The notes: a model not told the origin generated them from the sequence alone. A stretch of 64,000 nt of DNA from NP936 sp002726085 (GCA_036012905.1 DASCQF010000009.1:1-64000), one strand, 5' to 3'. Positions 52,613 through 61,722 are shown, counted from the first letter of the stretch. Translations and numbers: made by a program.

Positions 52613-53551
52613 ATGAGACTTCGAGCGCTCCTTTATGCCCTCCCGATCTGCCTTCTGGCGCAAGTCGCATCGTCGGCTCAGGGCGAGCAAGCAGGCTCGC
52701 TCACGGCGATGGTGCTGACGGGTCAGAACAACCACGGATGGCAGGTGCTCAGCGCGCACTACGAGACCGTGCTCGAGGCAACAGGGCTCTTCGAGGTGGA
52801 TGTGGTGACGAGTCCGCCGCGCGGGGCCGACATGAGCGGCTTTGCCCCCGACTTTGCCTCATACGATGTGGTTGTCATCGAGTACAACGGCGACGATTGG
52901 CCGCGACGTGTCCAGAAGTCGTTCGAGCGCTATATGGAGAACGGCGGCGGGATGGTCTACGCCCATGCCGTCAACCACACGTTCACGAACTGGGTAGCGT
53001 TCAACGAGATGATGGGGATCGGCGGCTGGGGCGGGCGGGACGAGGCGGCCGGTCCCTACGTCAAGTATCGGGACGGCCAGATGGTGCTCGACCATCGTCC
53101 GGGCCACGCGGGGGAATGCGTGGACGCCCACGCGTTTTCGGTGGTCACCCGCGAGACGGACCACCCGATCATGCGCGGGCTGCCGCCGGTCTGGCTCCAC
53201 GGCACCGACGAGCTGTATAGCAACCAGCGCGGGCCGGCAAAGAACATGACCATCCTGGCGACGGCGTATTCAGACCCGGCGCGCGAGGCGCATTGGGGCG
53301 TGGAGACGCATGGCACGGGCGAGCACGAACCGATGGTCTACACCATTGGCTACGGGCAAGGTCGGGTGTTCGGCACCGCGATGGGCCACGTCGATGGCGG
53401 CGCCGAGGTGGGTTCGGGGCCATGGCCCGCGATCGACTGCGAAGGCTTCATCACGCTGATTCAGCGGGGCGCGGAGTGGGCCGCGACAGGCGACGTCACC
53501 CAGCCAGTGCCGGACACGTTTCCGACCGCCACCGACGTGAGCCTGCGATAG
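52613..53551 (+). CDS. Secreted ThuA-domain protein
   Basis: 312 residues. Signal peptide ALLYALPICLLAQVASSAQG. The ThuA glutamine-amidotransferase-like fold is visible in TAMVLTGQNNHGWQVLSAHYETVLEATG, YDVVVIEYNGDDWPRRVQKSFERYMENGGGMVYAHAVNHTFTNW (read as consecutive segments) and the closing VFGTAMGHVDG. ThuA proteins are linked to trehalose/sugar use and are frequently exported in Acidobacteriota and Planctomycetes. A usable ribosome site (AGGGAG) lies before the ATG. It follows the propeller gene by 36 bases and may share its transcript. Confidence 0.88.
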   Translation: MRLRALLYALPICLLAQVASSAQGEQAGSLTAMVLTGQNNHGWQVLSAHYETVLEATGLFEVDVVTSPPRGADMSGFAPDFASYDVVVIEYNGDDWPRRVQKSFERYMENGGGMVYAHAVNHTFTNWVAFNEMMGIGGWGGRDEAAGPYVKYRDGQMVLDHRPGHAGECVDAHAFSVVTRETDHPIMRGLPPVWLHGTDELYSNQRGPAKNMTILATAYSDPAREAHWGVETHGTGEHEPMVYTIGYGQGRVFGTAMGHVDGGAEVGSGPWPAIDCEGFITLIQRGAEWAATGDVTQPVPDTFPTATDVSLR

Positions 53552-53657
53552 GCGTGGGTCGGTGTGGAGCCGGCGGACCTGATTGTGCCGGGTCGCATCC
53601 ATGGGTCGCATGCGGCGGTGCAGAACCGAGCGAGGACATCGGTAAAGGAGCCTTCTG

Positions 53658-54698
53658 ATGAGAGCACAACCTGTCGCATTGGCACTGACGGCGCTTGTTT
53701 TTACGCTGCTCGCTGCAGGATCCGTCGCGGGTCAGACGCCGCCTCGGGCGGCCGATGGCCGGCCCGATCTGCAGGGCATCTGGGACTTCCGCACCATGAC
53801 GCCGCTCCAGCGCCCGACTGACCTGGGCGACAAGGAATTTCTGACCCAAGAGGAAGCGGCTGCCCAGGAGGCACAAATCGCAGGGCGTCGCGCCCGCCTG
53901 CTCGAGCCGAGCGAGGTGCGAACCGAGCCGTTGCCGGCCGGTGGTGGAGGCCGCGCGGTTGGCGGCTACAACGATTTCTGGCTCGACTACGGCACCACCA
54001 TCGTCGGCGATCGACGCACGTCCCTGATCATCGACCCGCCGGACGGTCGTCTTCCACCGCTGACATCCGAGGGTGAGGCGCTCCGGCAGGTCGGTTCACT
54101 CGTCGAGGACCTCCCGATCGCGCTGCCCGTCCGGGTCCGTAGCGCCGGGACAGGGGCCGACCGCCCAGAAGACCGCGGGCTCGCCGAGCGGTGTCTGGTC
54201 GGGTTCAACAGCGGACCGCCGATGATGCCGAGCGGCTACAACAACAACATGCAGCTGTTCCAGACCGCCGACACCGTCGTGATTCTCAACGAGATGGTGC
54301 ACGATCTGCGCGTTATTCCGCTCGACGGCCGGCCGCATCTTCCCGAGCACGTCCGCCAATGGGCGGGGAGCTCGCGTGGCCACTGGGAGGGTGACACCCT
54401 GGTCGTCGAGACGACCAACCTGACCGACAAGATCGGGAGTTTCGACCCGTCGGCCACGACTGCCTTGGGCACGGGATTGACGGTGTCGCTGACCGAGCGG
54501 TTCAGCCGGCAGGACGAGAATACGCTGCTCTACGAGTACACGGTAGACGACCCGGTCATCTTCACCCGGCCTTTCACCGTCGCGGTCCCGATGCGTCGGT
54601 CGGACGAGCCGATGTACGAGTACGCGTGCCACGAAGGGAACTACGGTCTGCTGAACATCCTGACCGGCGCCCGGGTCGCGGAGGTCGAATCCCGCTAA
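53658..54698 (+). CDS. Secreted DLQGxW-family protein, paralogue 1 of 3
   Basis: 346 residues, signal peptide ALALTALVFTLLAAGSVAGQ. Conserved blocks are RPDLQGIWDFRTMTPLQRP, GGYNDFWLDYG, RRTSLIIDPPDGRLP, ERCLVGFNSGPPM, YNNNMQLFQTADTVVILNEMVHD, RVIPLDGRPHLP, GHWEGDTLVVETTN and YEYACHEGNYGLLN. The same blocks in the same order occur in the proteins at 56940 and 58718. The family is frequent in Acidobacteriota and some marine Proteobacteria as an exported protein of unknown function; no catalytic residue can be named. Its TAA overlaps the TAG of the convergent cupin gene by two bases. Confidence 0.87.
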   Translation: MRAQPVALALTALVFTLLAAGSVAGQTPPRAADGRPDLQGIWDFRTMTPLQRPTDLGDKEFLTQEEAAAQEAQIAGRRARLLEPSEVRTEPLPAGGGGRAVGGYNDFWLDYGTTIVGDRRTSLIIDPPDGRLPPLTSEGEALRQVGSLVEDLPIALPVRVRSAGTGADRPEDRGLAERCLVGFNSGPPMMPSGYNNNMQLFQTADTVVILNEMVHDLRVIPLDGRPHLPEHVRQWAGSSRGHWEGDTLVVETTNLTDKIGSFDPSATTALGTGLTVSLTERFSRQDENTLLYEYTVDDPVIFTRPFTVAVPMRRSDEPMYEYACHEGNYGLLNILTGARVAEVESR

Positions 54699-55639
54699 CG
54701 GACCTCCCTGACAAAGGCTGGGACCCGGACGAGCACGTAGGTAATGTGCCCCCCGTCGGGCACCACGTAGCCGTGCGGGGTCCTGGCGGAAATGTGCAGC
54801 ACGTCGCCTGCGGCCACCCGATGCCGCGTCCCACCGGAGATACCCGTACCCAGGCTCCCGGTGCGGTTGAGCATCTCGCCGCCCACCAGCAACTCCCCCT
54901 CGCCGCTCTTGATGAACACCACGTCGATGATGTCGTCGTGAATCTCGGGGCGCCCGTCCGCGTCCCGGTGAATGAAGCGGAAGCGGTGCGACCGCGTCGG
55001 ACTGCCGTAGTCGGCGAGCGTCTCGCGTGAGGAGTGGTCTGGTCCCACCCGCGTGGCAAGGGACGCATCGCGACGCGCGAGATCGGCATCGGTCCACATG
55101 GCGAATCCCGTCGGGTCGAAGTCGAGGTCCGGCGCGTCGGCAGGAATGACGGGCTCGCCCACGAGCGCCGGGAGCCGCACGAGCACATAGGTAATGTGGC
55201 CTCCGTCCGGCACCAAGTAGCGATGCGGTGTGTCGGCCGGGATGTGGATGACATCGCCAGGACCCACCCGATATCGCACTCCACTCGCGATGCCGGTACC
55301 CGTGTATTCGCCGTCGTCTCCCGTGCGGTCGACCATGTCTCCGCCTACCAGCAAGGTCCCTGCCCCGCTCTGTATGAAGACGACGTCCTCGATCTGTTCA
55401 TGCTGTTCGGGAACGCCGTCAGCGTCCCGATGAATGAACCGGAATCGATGGGCTCCGCTCGGGTTGCCATACTCGGCGAGGGTCTCGCGAGCAGAGTGGT
55501 CCGCGGCCACCCGCGCAGACAACGCAGCATCCCGCTGTTCCAGCTCCGACGCACTCCACATGACGAATCCCGGCGGGGCCGGCTGCAGCACGAGCGCAAG
55601 CACAGCGCCCACCAAGAAGAGACGAAGTGACACGATCAT
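54695..55639 (-). CDS. Exported tandem double-cupin protein
   Basis: 314 residues. Signal peptide MIVSLRLFLVGAVLALVLQPAP. Two copies of one cupin unit follow, about residues 22-160 and 175-310; each has GFxMW, HSxRETLAxYGxP, HRFRFIHRDADGxPE, DVVFIxSGxGxLLVGG, RxRVxxGDVxHIxAxTPH and PDGGHITYVLVRxPA. This is an internal duplication with about 60 percent identity by eye. H-x-x-x-x-x-Glu-type metal ligands are not classical (IEDVVFI instead of the HxH motif), and the late His in TPH is kept. The function is unknown; a bicupin oxygenase or isomerase is possible. Confidence 0.85.
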   Translation of the reverse strand: MIVSLRLFLVGAVLALVLQPAPPGFVMWSASELEQRDAALSARVAADHSARETLAEYGNPSGAHRFRFIHRDADGVPEQHEQIEDVVFIQSGAGTLLVGGDMVDRTGDDGEYTGTGIASGVRYRVGPGDVIHIPADTPHRYLVPDGGHITYVLVRLPALVGEPVIPADAPDLDFDPTGFAMWTDADLARRDASLATRVGPDHSSRETLADYGSPTRSHRFRFIHRDADGRPEIHDDIIDVVFIKSGEGELLVGGEMLNRTGSLGTGISGGTRHRVAAGDVLHISARTPHGYVVPDGGHITYVLVRVPAFVREVR

Positions 55640-55987
55640 CGCAAGCTCCTGTCAGCAAGTCGCCTGCCCTTCGAGAGCAGCTACGGCGAGAGCGCATAAA
55701 TGTACACCCTCCTGGCGGTGCGACACCACGTGCACCGGCCCGGCGCCGCTCGGACACCCCGGATCGCCCGCTCGACGTCTCACCGCGACCGGTCCACTCC
55801 GACGTTCAAGTCCGCGGCCCGGCGGCCGATTAAATACGCAGCACCACGCCCAGCCGCGCAGCGCGCATCACTGAGTAGGGCGCCAACAAGTAACACAGGA
55901 GCACATCGGAGAGGGGTCACGAATCAGGTAGCACCACACACCTCGTGACTTCTGGCGTCGACTCCGTCGGCGACGCGGAACCAAGGC
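55640..55987. other. Divergent intergenic region (348 bases)
   Basis: Lies between the cupin gene (minus) and cheR (plus). On the minus strand a TACATTTATG stretch around 55696-55705 could be a -10 region for the cupin gene. The right part before cheR has no clear promoter pattern. No coding signal or strong hairpin seen. Confidence 0.4.
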
Positions 55988-56827
55988 ATGGGCATCTCGG
56001 ACAGCGACTTCAACTTCGTGCGCACCTTCATCCACAACCGGGCCGGAATCGTGCTCGAACCCGGCAAGGAGTATCTGGCCGATGCGCGTCTCTCACCGCT
56101 CCTGCGGCAAAGCAGCTTCAAGAACCTGAGCGAGCTGGTGGCCGAGCTCCGGACCAACTCCTTTTCGCCATGGAACAGCAAGGTTGTTGACGTCCTCACC
56201 ACGAACGAAACCAGCTTCTTCCGGGACCACGCACCGTTCGAGGCCCTGCGGACCTACGTGATTCCCGAGCTGATCGCGGCACGTCGGTGCGAGAAACGGC
56301 TGAACATCTGGTATGCCGCCTCCTCCACCGGGCAGGAGCCCTACTCGGTGGCGATGCTGCTGGCCGAGCATATCCCGGAGCTGGCGACCTGGGACGTGTC
56401 GCATCTGGCGACCGACATTTCGACCGAGGCCCTCGACCGGGCCAGACAGGGCCGGTATGCGCAGTTCGAGACCAACCGCGGGCTACCGGCTACTTACCTC
56501 GAGAAGTACTTCGACCGGGACGGCCTGGAATGGGTGCTCAAAGACTACATTCGCAAGGCCGTGCGGTTCGAAGAGCTCAATCTCAACAAAGCCTGGCCCG
56601 CGCTGCCGTCGATGGACATCGTCATGATGCGCAACGTCATGATCTACTTCGACCTCGAGAGCAAGCGTGACATTCTCGGGAAGGTCGCCCACCTCCTCCG
56701 CCCGGACGGCTGCCTCTTTCTGGGTGCGGCCGAGACGACGATGCATTTCGACGAGCGCTTCTCGCAGGCCAGGCGCGACCGGTCCGGCTGCTACCGGTGC
56801 GACATGCAATACAAACAGACCGGCTGA
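55988..56827 (+). CDS. cheR: CheR-type chemoreceptor methyltransferase (orphan)
   Basis: 279 residues, usual length. The N-terminal helical domain starts DFNFVRTFIHNRAGIVLEPGK; the SAM domain has NIWYAASSTGQEPYSVAMLL (motif I), LATDISTEALDRARQGRY, and MRNVMIYFDLESKRDIL, followed by LLRPDGCLFLGAAET. It methylates glutamates of chemoreceptors with SAM. No receptor, cheA, cheB or cheW lies nearby, so it is an orphan here or belongs to a scattered chemosensory set. The family motif CSTGEEPYS is here SSTGQEPYS, a mild change near the cofactor site. Confidence 0.92.
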   Translation: MGISDSDFNFVRTFIHNRAGIVLEPGKEYLADARLSPLLRQSSFKNLSELVAELRTNSFSPWNSKVVDVLTTNETSFFRDHAPFEALRTYVIPELIAARRCEKRLNIWYAASSTGQEPYSVAMLLAEHIPELATWDVSHLATDISTEALDRARQGRYAQFETNRGLPATYLEKYFDRDGLEWVLKDYIRKAVRFEELNLNKAWPALPSMDIVMMRNVMIYFDLESKRDILGKVAHLLRPDGCLFLGAAETTMHFDERFSQARRDRSGCYRCDMQYKQTG

Positions 56828-56939
56828 GCACCCCGACACACCGAACGAAGCCCTGCCGTCGTGCCACGTGTCATGATTCCCTGCGCGCCAGATTTGTCGT
56901 ATCCTTCTCGCATCGGCCCGAACAGGAAGGAGAGACCCG

Positions 56940-57944
56940 ATGAGCGACAGGTTGCTGGCCTCGATTGGTCCGTTGGTGGCGTTGCTCGCTTTGGTCCCAG
57001 CCTCTGCGCTGAGCCAGACGAGCGCCGTTGGCGATTGGACGGCGCCGCAGACGCCGTGGGGTGAGCCCGACCTGCAAGGCGTGTGGACCTCGGCCACCCT
57101 CACACCGCTGGAGCGGCCGGGACGGCAGTCGGACAGAGCGGAGCTGACCGCAGAGGAAGCGGCGGCCGCGGAACGGCGGACCATCGAGAACCGTGCGGCG
57201 AACGACGGGAAGTCCGCGCCCGGTAGTGTGGGCGGTTACAACCAGGTCTGGATGGACGCGGGCAGCGTGATTACCAAGAGCCGGCGCACATCGCTGATCG
57301 TCGACCCCCCGGAGGGCGTGATTCCGTGGAAGCCGGAGGCGAAGGAGGCGAGCGACCGCGAGCGGGCGCGTTACGGCGTCGGGCCGTTCGACACCTGGAC
57401 CGACATGGACACCGGTGAGCGCTGCCTTACCGACGGCCTGCCGAATATGGTGCCGCTACAGCCCTACAACATGAATCTTCAGGTTCTGCAGACGCCCGGT
57501 GAAGTGGTGATGCTTCACGAGATGTACCACGAGCTCCGGGTCATCCCCCTCGACGGCCGGCCGTTGACCGGCATCGCCCAATGGACCGGTGAGGCGCGCG
57601 GACACTGGGAAAGCGACACGCTGGTTGTGGAAACTGTCAACTTTGCAGACAGGCCGGATGCCTACTGGAGCGCGCCGTGGCGCAAGTCCCGCCCCAGCCT
57701 CCGTCTCGTCGAGCGCTTCACACGCGTCGGACCAGAGACGATCGACTATACCTTTACCCTAGAGGACCCACAGGTCTTCACCCAGCCCTGGACCGCGGCT
57801 GCACCGATGACGACCGATCACGCGTCGCGCGGTGTCACATCTGGGCAGATCTGGGAGTACGCCTGCCACGAGCGCAACTACTCGATGATCAATGTGCTGG
57901 GTGGCGCGCGCGCCGAGGAGGCCGCGGCAAGACGAGACGAGTAA
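56940..57944 (+). CDS. Secreted DLQGxW-family protein, paralogue 2 of 3
   Basis: 334 residues, signal peptide LLASIGPLVALLALVPASALSQ. It shares with its paralogues EPDLQGVWTSATLTPLERP, GGYNQVWMDAG, RRTSLIVDPPEGVIP, ERCLTDGLPN, YNMNLQVLQTPGEVVMLHEMYHE, RVIPLDGRPL, GHWESDTLVVETVN and YACHERNYSMIN. It is the most divergent of the three; the usual YNNNMQLFQT is YNMNLQVLQT and a longer insert precedes the Cys block. GGAAGGAGAG before the ATG is a good ribosome site. Unknown function; separated from paralogue 3 by a 773-base gap. Confidence 0.87.
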   Translation: MSDRLLASIGPLVALLALVPASALSQTSAVGDWTAPQTPWGEPDLQGVWTSATLTPLERPGRQSDRAELTAEEAAAAERRTIENRAANDGKSAPGSVGGYNQVWMDAGSVITKSRRTSLIVDPPEGVIPWKPEAKEASDRERARYGVGPFDTWTDMDTGERCLTDGLPNMVPLQPYNMNLQVLQTPGEVVMLHEMYHELRVIPLDGRPLTGIAQWTGEARGHWESDTLVVETVNFADRPDAYWSAPWRKSRPSLRLVERFTRVGPETIDYTFTLEDPQVFTQPWTAAAPMTTDHASRGVTSGQIWEYACHERNYSMINVLGGARAEEAAARRDE

Positions 57945-58717
57945 GGACTTCCCCGCCTCGCTTCCCTCCCACGACCGACCTGGCCGACGCCAGTGGATGA
58001 CCCCGACTCCGCCCCCCGACCCCATCCACATGGGGTAACCAACCTCACGCCTGCTCGAAGCGCCCATTCAACTCAACCGGTGACACCGCGATGTGGGGCG
58101 ATGACGGCGTCCATACTAGGGCGGGGGTGCGATATCTCACACCTTGCGTGAGCCATGCTTGGCGACGAGTGCTGCATGAGCAGCTGTGTGTGAATCAAGG
58201 CACTAGTTGATTTCATGCTATATACCTGCTATAAGCGTAGTACGAGTTAGAGCAAGTTGTCCGGGACCAGGCTGGGGCTGAGCACGAAGCCTGTCTGTCA
58301 CGCATTGGCGACCACCGCCTTGGTGGCATTCGATGTGAACCTGTTCCTGGCGGCTGGGTGTGCGGGGAGGCGAGCAGGTTCGGGATTAGGACTTGGGGAA
58401 GGCCTATGCTACGTAACGCGTCCGTGTTGATTATCGACGACGAGGAGGTTGACCCGCCCCCTGCGGCCGTTCCACTTGTTAAGAGAGAGCGAAGTTCATA
58501 TGTAGCCCGACGCCTGGTGCTGGCGTGACGGCCCGCCGGAGAGGCTAACACCTCCCATCGTGCCAGTGTCAACTCGACCGTGCCTGGTCGCAGCACGATC
58601 GCGTGCGGCTCCCGAGACCAGCCCTCACGGAACGCATTTCGACCAGCGGCCCGGCCGTGAGAGAATCATGACCATACAGAGGACGGCCGGTGCACAGGGC
58701 CGCCAAGGAGGATTGCC
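57945..58717. other. Gene-poor spacer (773 bases) with a gene relic
   Basis: No gene spans this stretch. It is less GC-rich than its surroundings around 58200-58260 (CATGCTATATACCTGCTATA), and holds a short inverted repeat ACCACCGCCTTGGTGG near 58308-58324. The only recognisable coding signal is the receiver-domain relic at 58406-58528. A 127-codon minus-strand frame at 58213-58596 looks non-coding. The region probably marks an old insertion or deletion. Confidence 0.6.
58406..58528 (+). pseudogene. Relic of a response-regulator N-terminus
   Basis: A 40-codon frame begins MLRNASVLIIDDEEV, the first beta strand and acidic pocket of a receiver domain (hydrophobic strand followed by Asp-Asp-Glu-Glu), after GGGGAAGG six bases upstream. 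It then changes to unrelated residues (DPPPAAVPLVKRE) and stops. The phospho-acceptor Asp and all later elements are missing, so it is probably the stump of a deleted two-component regulator gene. A chance match cannot be excluded. Confidence 0.5.
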
Positions 58718-59659
58718 ATGAGCACGCGACACGGACGCGCGCAGTATATCGGTTCGGCCCTGTTGGGTGGGCTGTTGCTGGTGCCGACCCTCGCCGCCGG
58801 TCAGCAGAATGTGCGGGGTTTGCAGGGTGTGTGGGATTTCCGAAGTGTCGTGCCGTTCGAACGCCCCGAGGATCTCGCCGGGAAGGAGACCTTCACCGAA
58901 GAGGAGGCGGCCGCCTTCGAGCAACAGCGCGTCGACGAGCTCAACGTCGATCTGCGACGGGACGAAAACGGACGCGTCCCGCTCTCCGGAGGCTACAACA
59001 ACTTCTGGTATGACCGTGGCACGTCCATCGGTGAGGAGCGTCGGACCTCGCTCGTCGTCGACCCACCCGACGGACGGATGCCGGCGCGGACGGACGCGGC
59101 ACGGGAGCGGAACGCCGAACGAGGGAGACTCCTCGGACGCGACGCGCACGGACCTGAAGACCGGGGCGCGTTCGAGCGCTGCATCCTGGGCTTCAACTCG
59201 GGCCCCCCGATGAACCCGAGCGCCTACAACAACAACATGCAGCTGTTTCAGACCGACGATCACGTGGCGATCCTGAACGAAATGGTGCACGACTCGCGTG
59301 TCATTCCGCTGGATGGGTCTGCGCATCTCCCCGACAGCGTCCGGCAGTGGATGGGTGACTCACGGGGGCACTGGGACGGCAACACGCTGGTCGTCGAAAC
59401 GAAGAACTTCACCAACAAGACCAGCTTCCGCGGGTCAGGCCCGAACATGCACCTGGTCGAGCGATTCACCAGGGCCGACGCCGACACGTTGGTCTACGAA
59501 TACACAGTCACCGACCCGGAGTCGTTCGCGCGCCCCTGGTCGGCGCGAACCTTGATGAAGCGCTCGGACGCACCGGTCTACGAGTACGCGTGCCACGAGG
59601 GCAACTATGGCATGGACAACCTGCTGGTCGCGGCCCGCGACGCTGAGCTGAAGCAATGA
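58718..59659 (+). CDS. Secreted DLQGxW-family protein, paralogue 3 of 3
   Basis: 313 residues. The signal peptide is AQYIGSALLGGLLLVPTLAAGQ. It keeps RGLQGVWDFRSVVPFERPEDL, GGYNNFWYDRG, RRTSLVVDPPDGRMP, ERCILGFNSGPPM, YNNNMQLFQTDDHVAILNEMVHD, RVIPLDGSAHLP, GHWDGNTLVVETKN and YEYACHEGNYGMDN, and is closer to paralogue 1 than to 2. AGGAGG precedes the ATG. Its TGA overlaps the ATG of the following large secreted protein (ATGA), so the two are translated together, which suggests a shared job in the periplasm. The biochemical role is unknown. Confidence 0.88.
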   Translation: MSTRHGRAQYIGSALLGGLLLVPTLAAGQQNVRGLQGVWDFRSVVPFERPEDLAGKETFTEEEAAAFEQQRVDELNVDLRRDENGRVPLSGGYNNFWYDRGTSIGEERRTSLVVDPPDGRMPARTDAARERNAERGRLLGRDAHGPEDRGAFERCILGFNSGPPMNPSAYNNNMQLFQTDDHVAILNEMVHDSRVIPLDGSAHLPDSVRQWMGDSRGHWDGNTLVVETKNFTNKTSFRGSGPNMHLVERFTRADADTLVYEYTVTDPESFARPWSARTLMKRSDAPVYEYACHEGNYGMDNLLVAARDAELKQ

Positions 59660-61722
59660 CCCGTTCCGCCGCGACGCTCGCAGCCGCCGGGCGGGCGCTC
59701 GGTGGTGTTCTGCTGGTTGCCGGCGCCGCCGCCGGGGCCACCGTTCCGCTCGATACGAGCGGCGTGCGTCCCGGCCCGGTGACGGTCACCGAACAGGGCG
59801 ACACCGTGGTCGTCGCCTGGCCCGACGAGACGGGGCGCCCCTGGCGAGCAACATTTTCGCTCGACCCGGAGCGTCCGCTCATTCAGTCGATCGCGGTGAA
59901 CGGCGCCTCGATCGTGTCCAACGCCCGCCCGTACTACCGAGGCGAAACGGGGACGCGGCGACGCGGCTGGAACGCCTTCTTCGACTACCCCCCGGACCAT
60001 CCCGACGGCACCCGCGCCGCACAGGGCCGCTTCCAGTTGCGCACGGCGACGGTCCGCACGCTCGGCGACCGGGTCGAGCTGCTGTTCGACGGGTTGCAGA
60101 TGGGCGTGTTCGACGGCGGGATCGCCTACACCGTCTACCCCGGCAGCCGCCTGATCCAGCAAGAGGCGGTCGTCACCACCTCCCAGCCCGATGTCGCCTA
60201 CTACTACGACGCAGGGTGGGACATGACGGCCGCCGCGGACCGAACGCCCGGGAACAACATGGAGACCCGGGTCAGCTACTACGACACCAGCGGATCGCTC
60301 CGGCATGACACGGCGACCGGGTTCGACCCGGAGCGCGTGCCGGTGGAAGTGCGCTACCGCACGCTGGCGATGGACACCGAGCGCGGCAGCGTGGCGGTCT
60401 TTCCCGCCCCGCACCAGTACTTCTTTCCCCGGGACTTCACCTCGAACCTGGGGCAGCTCTGGCACCGGTCGTGGCGGGGCCGCGTATCGCTCGGGATCAG
60501 GCAGATTCGCGACACCAACTGGCGCTTCTATCCCTGGATGAACGCGCCGCCAGGCCAGATGCAGCGGATGTCGGTGTTCTTCCTGCTGTCAGACGCGGGG
60601 TCGACCGAGACGCTCGACGACGTGCTGGCCTTCACCAATCGCGACCGGTTCCGTCCGATCGCCGGGTACAAGACCCTGAGCACCCACTGGCATCTGGCGT
60701 ATACCGTGCAGGCGCTCGAGCACGGCTTCGACTGGACGCCGCCGTTCAAGCCGGTGCTGAAAGCGATGGGGGTCGACGCGTCGATCATCATGGACTTCCA
60801 TGGCGACGGGCATCCGCGAGACCTGACCGACCTGCGGCTCGACGAGCTCGACGCCTACTTCACGGCGCTGCGGGCACAATCGGAGCCGGACTTCCTGCTC
60901 ATTCCGAGCGAGGAAGCCAACGTCCACTTCGGCGGGCACTGGGCGCTGGTGTTTCCGAAACCGGTCTACTGGTTCATGGGGCGTCCAGAGGGCACCCTAT
61001 TCGAGACGACCCACCCGAAGTACGGCACCGTCTACAGTACGGCAGATGCCGCCGAGCTCCTCGAGCTGGTGCGTCGCGAGGGGGGTGTCATGTATCAGAC
61101 GCATCCCCGAACCAAGGGCTCGACCGGCTTTCCGGACCGGATCGCCGAAACCGACCACTTCCAGGATCCGGCGTATCTTGGCGCCGGCTGGAAAGCGATG
61201 CCGTCGGACCCCTCGTCCCCGCGGCTGGGCGAGCGGTCGCTGACGCTGCTCGATGACTTGAGCGCGCAGGGCATCCGGAAACAGATCTTCGGCGAGGTCG
61301 ACGTGTTCCAGTTCGACGAGACACACGAGCTCTACGCCCACATGAACATCAACTACATCCGCCTCGACGCGCTGCCGCCGTTCGACCGGTGGAACGAGGC
61401 GGTCGAGCCGCTGGCCCGCGGGGATTTCTTCACCACGACCGGCGAGGTGCTGCTTCCGCAGGTCGATCTGTCGACCTCCAGTGATGACCGGATTCAGGCG
61501 CGAGTCGCGGTCGACTGGACTTTCCCGCTGCGCTTCGCCGAGATCGTCTGGGGCGCGGGCGATCAGATCCACCGCGAGACGATTCCGCTCGCCGACACGC
61601 GCCCCTTCGGCGCCGAAACGTTCGAGTGGGCGGTCGACGCCGCCGGATGGGACTGGGCGCGGGTAGCCGTGTGGGACGTCGCCGCCAATGGCGCGTTCGT
61701 CAACCCGACCTGGCGGGACTGA
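59656..61722 (+). CDS. Large secreted protein, metal-dependent-hydrolase-like motifs; paralogue of 45106-47397
   Basis: 688 residues with a signal peptide (ALGGVLLVAGAAAGA). The N-terminal 250 residues are beta-rich (VELLFDGLQMGVFDGGIAYTVYPGSRLI); the later half carries STHWHLAYT, IIMDFHGDGHPRDL, PSEEANVHFGGHWALVFPKPVYW, QTHPRTKGSTGFPD, YIRLDALPP and GDFFTTTGEVLLP. The same order of blocks is in the 45106-47397 protein, which is about 75 residues longer. Conserved His, Asp and Glu suggest a metal centre; a PHP-type phosphoesterase or amidohydrolase relative is possible but unproven. Coupled to paralogue 3 of the DLQGxW family by a 4-base overlap. Confidence 0.84.
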   Translation: MTRSAATLAAAGRALGGVLLVAGAAAGATVPLDTSGVRPGPVTVTEQGDTVVVAWPDETGRPWRATFSLDPERPLIQSIAVNGASIVSNARPYYRGETGTRRRGWNAFFDYPPDHPDGTRAAQGRFQLRTATVRTLGDRVELLFDGLQMGVFDGGIAYTVYPGSRLIQQEAVVTTSQPDVAYYYDAGWDMTAAADRTPGNNMETRVSYYDTSGSLRHDTATGFDPERVPVEVRYRTLAMDTERGSVAVFPAPHQYFFPRDFTSNLGQLWHRSWRGRVSLGIRQIRDTNWRFYPWMNAPPGQMQRMSVFFLLSDAGSTETLDDVLAFTNRDRFRPIAGYKTLSTHWHLAYTVQALEHGFDWTPPFKPVLKAMGVDASIIMDFHGDGHPRDLTDLRLDELDAYFTALRAQSEPDFLLIPSEEANVHFGGHWALVFPKPVYWFMGRPEGTLFETTHPKYGTVYSTADAAELLELVRREGGVMYQTHPRTKGSTGFPDRIAETDHFQDPAYLGAGWKAMPSDPSSPRLGERSLTLLDDLSAQGIRKQIFGEVDVFQFDETHELYAHMNINYIRLDALPPFDRWNEAVEPLARGDFFTTTGEVLLPQVDLSTSSDDRIQARVAVDWTFPLRFAEIVWGAGDQIHRETIPLADTRPFGAETFEWAVDAAGWDWARVAVWDVAANGAFVNPTWRD

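Noticed and set aside
58213..58596. 127-codon minus-strand frame in the large gap
   Set aside because: Low-complexity Ser/Arg/Thr sequence, no ribosome site and no motif.
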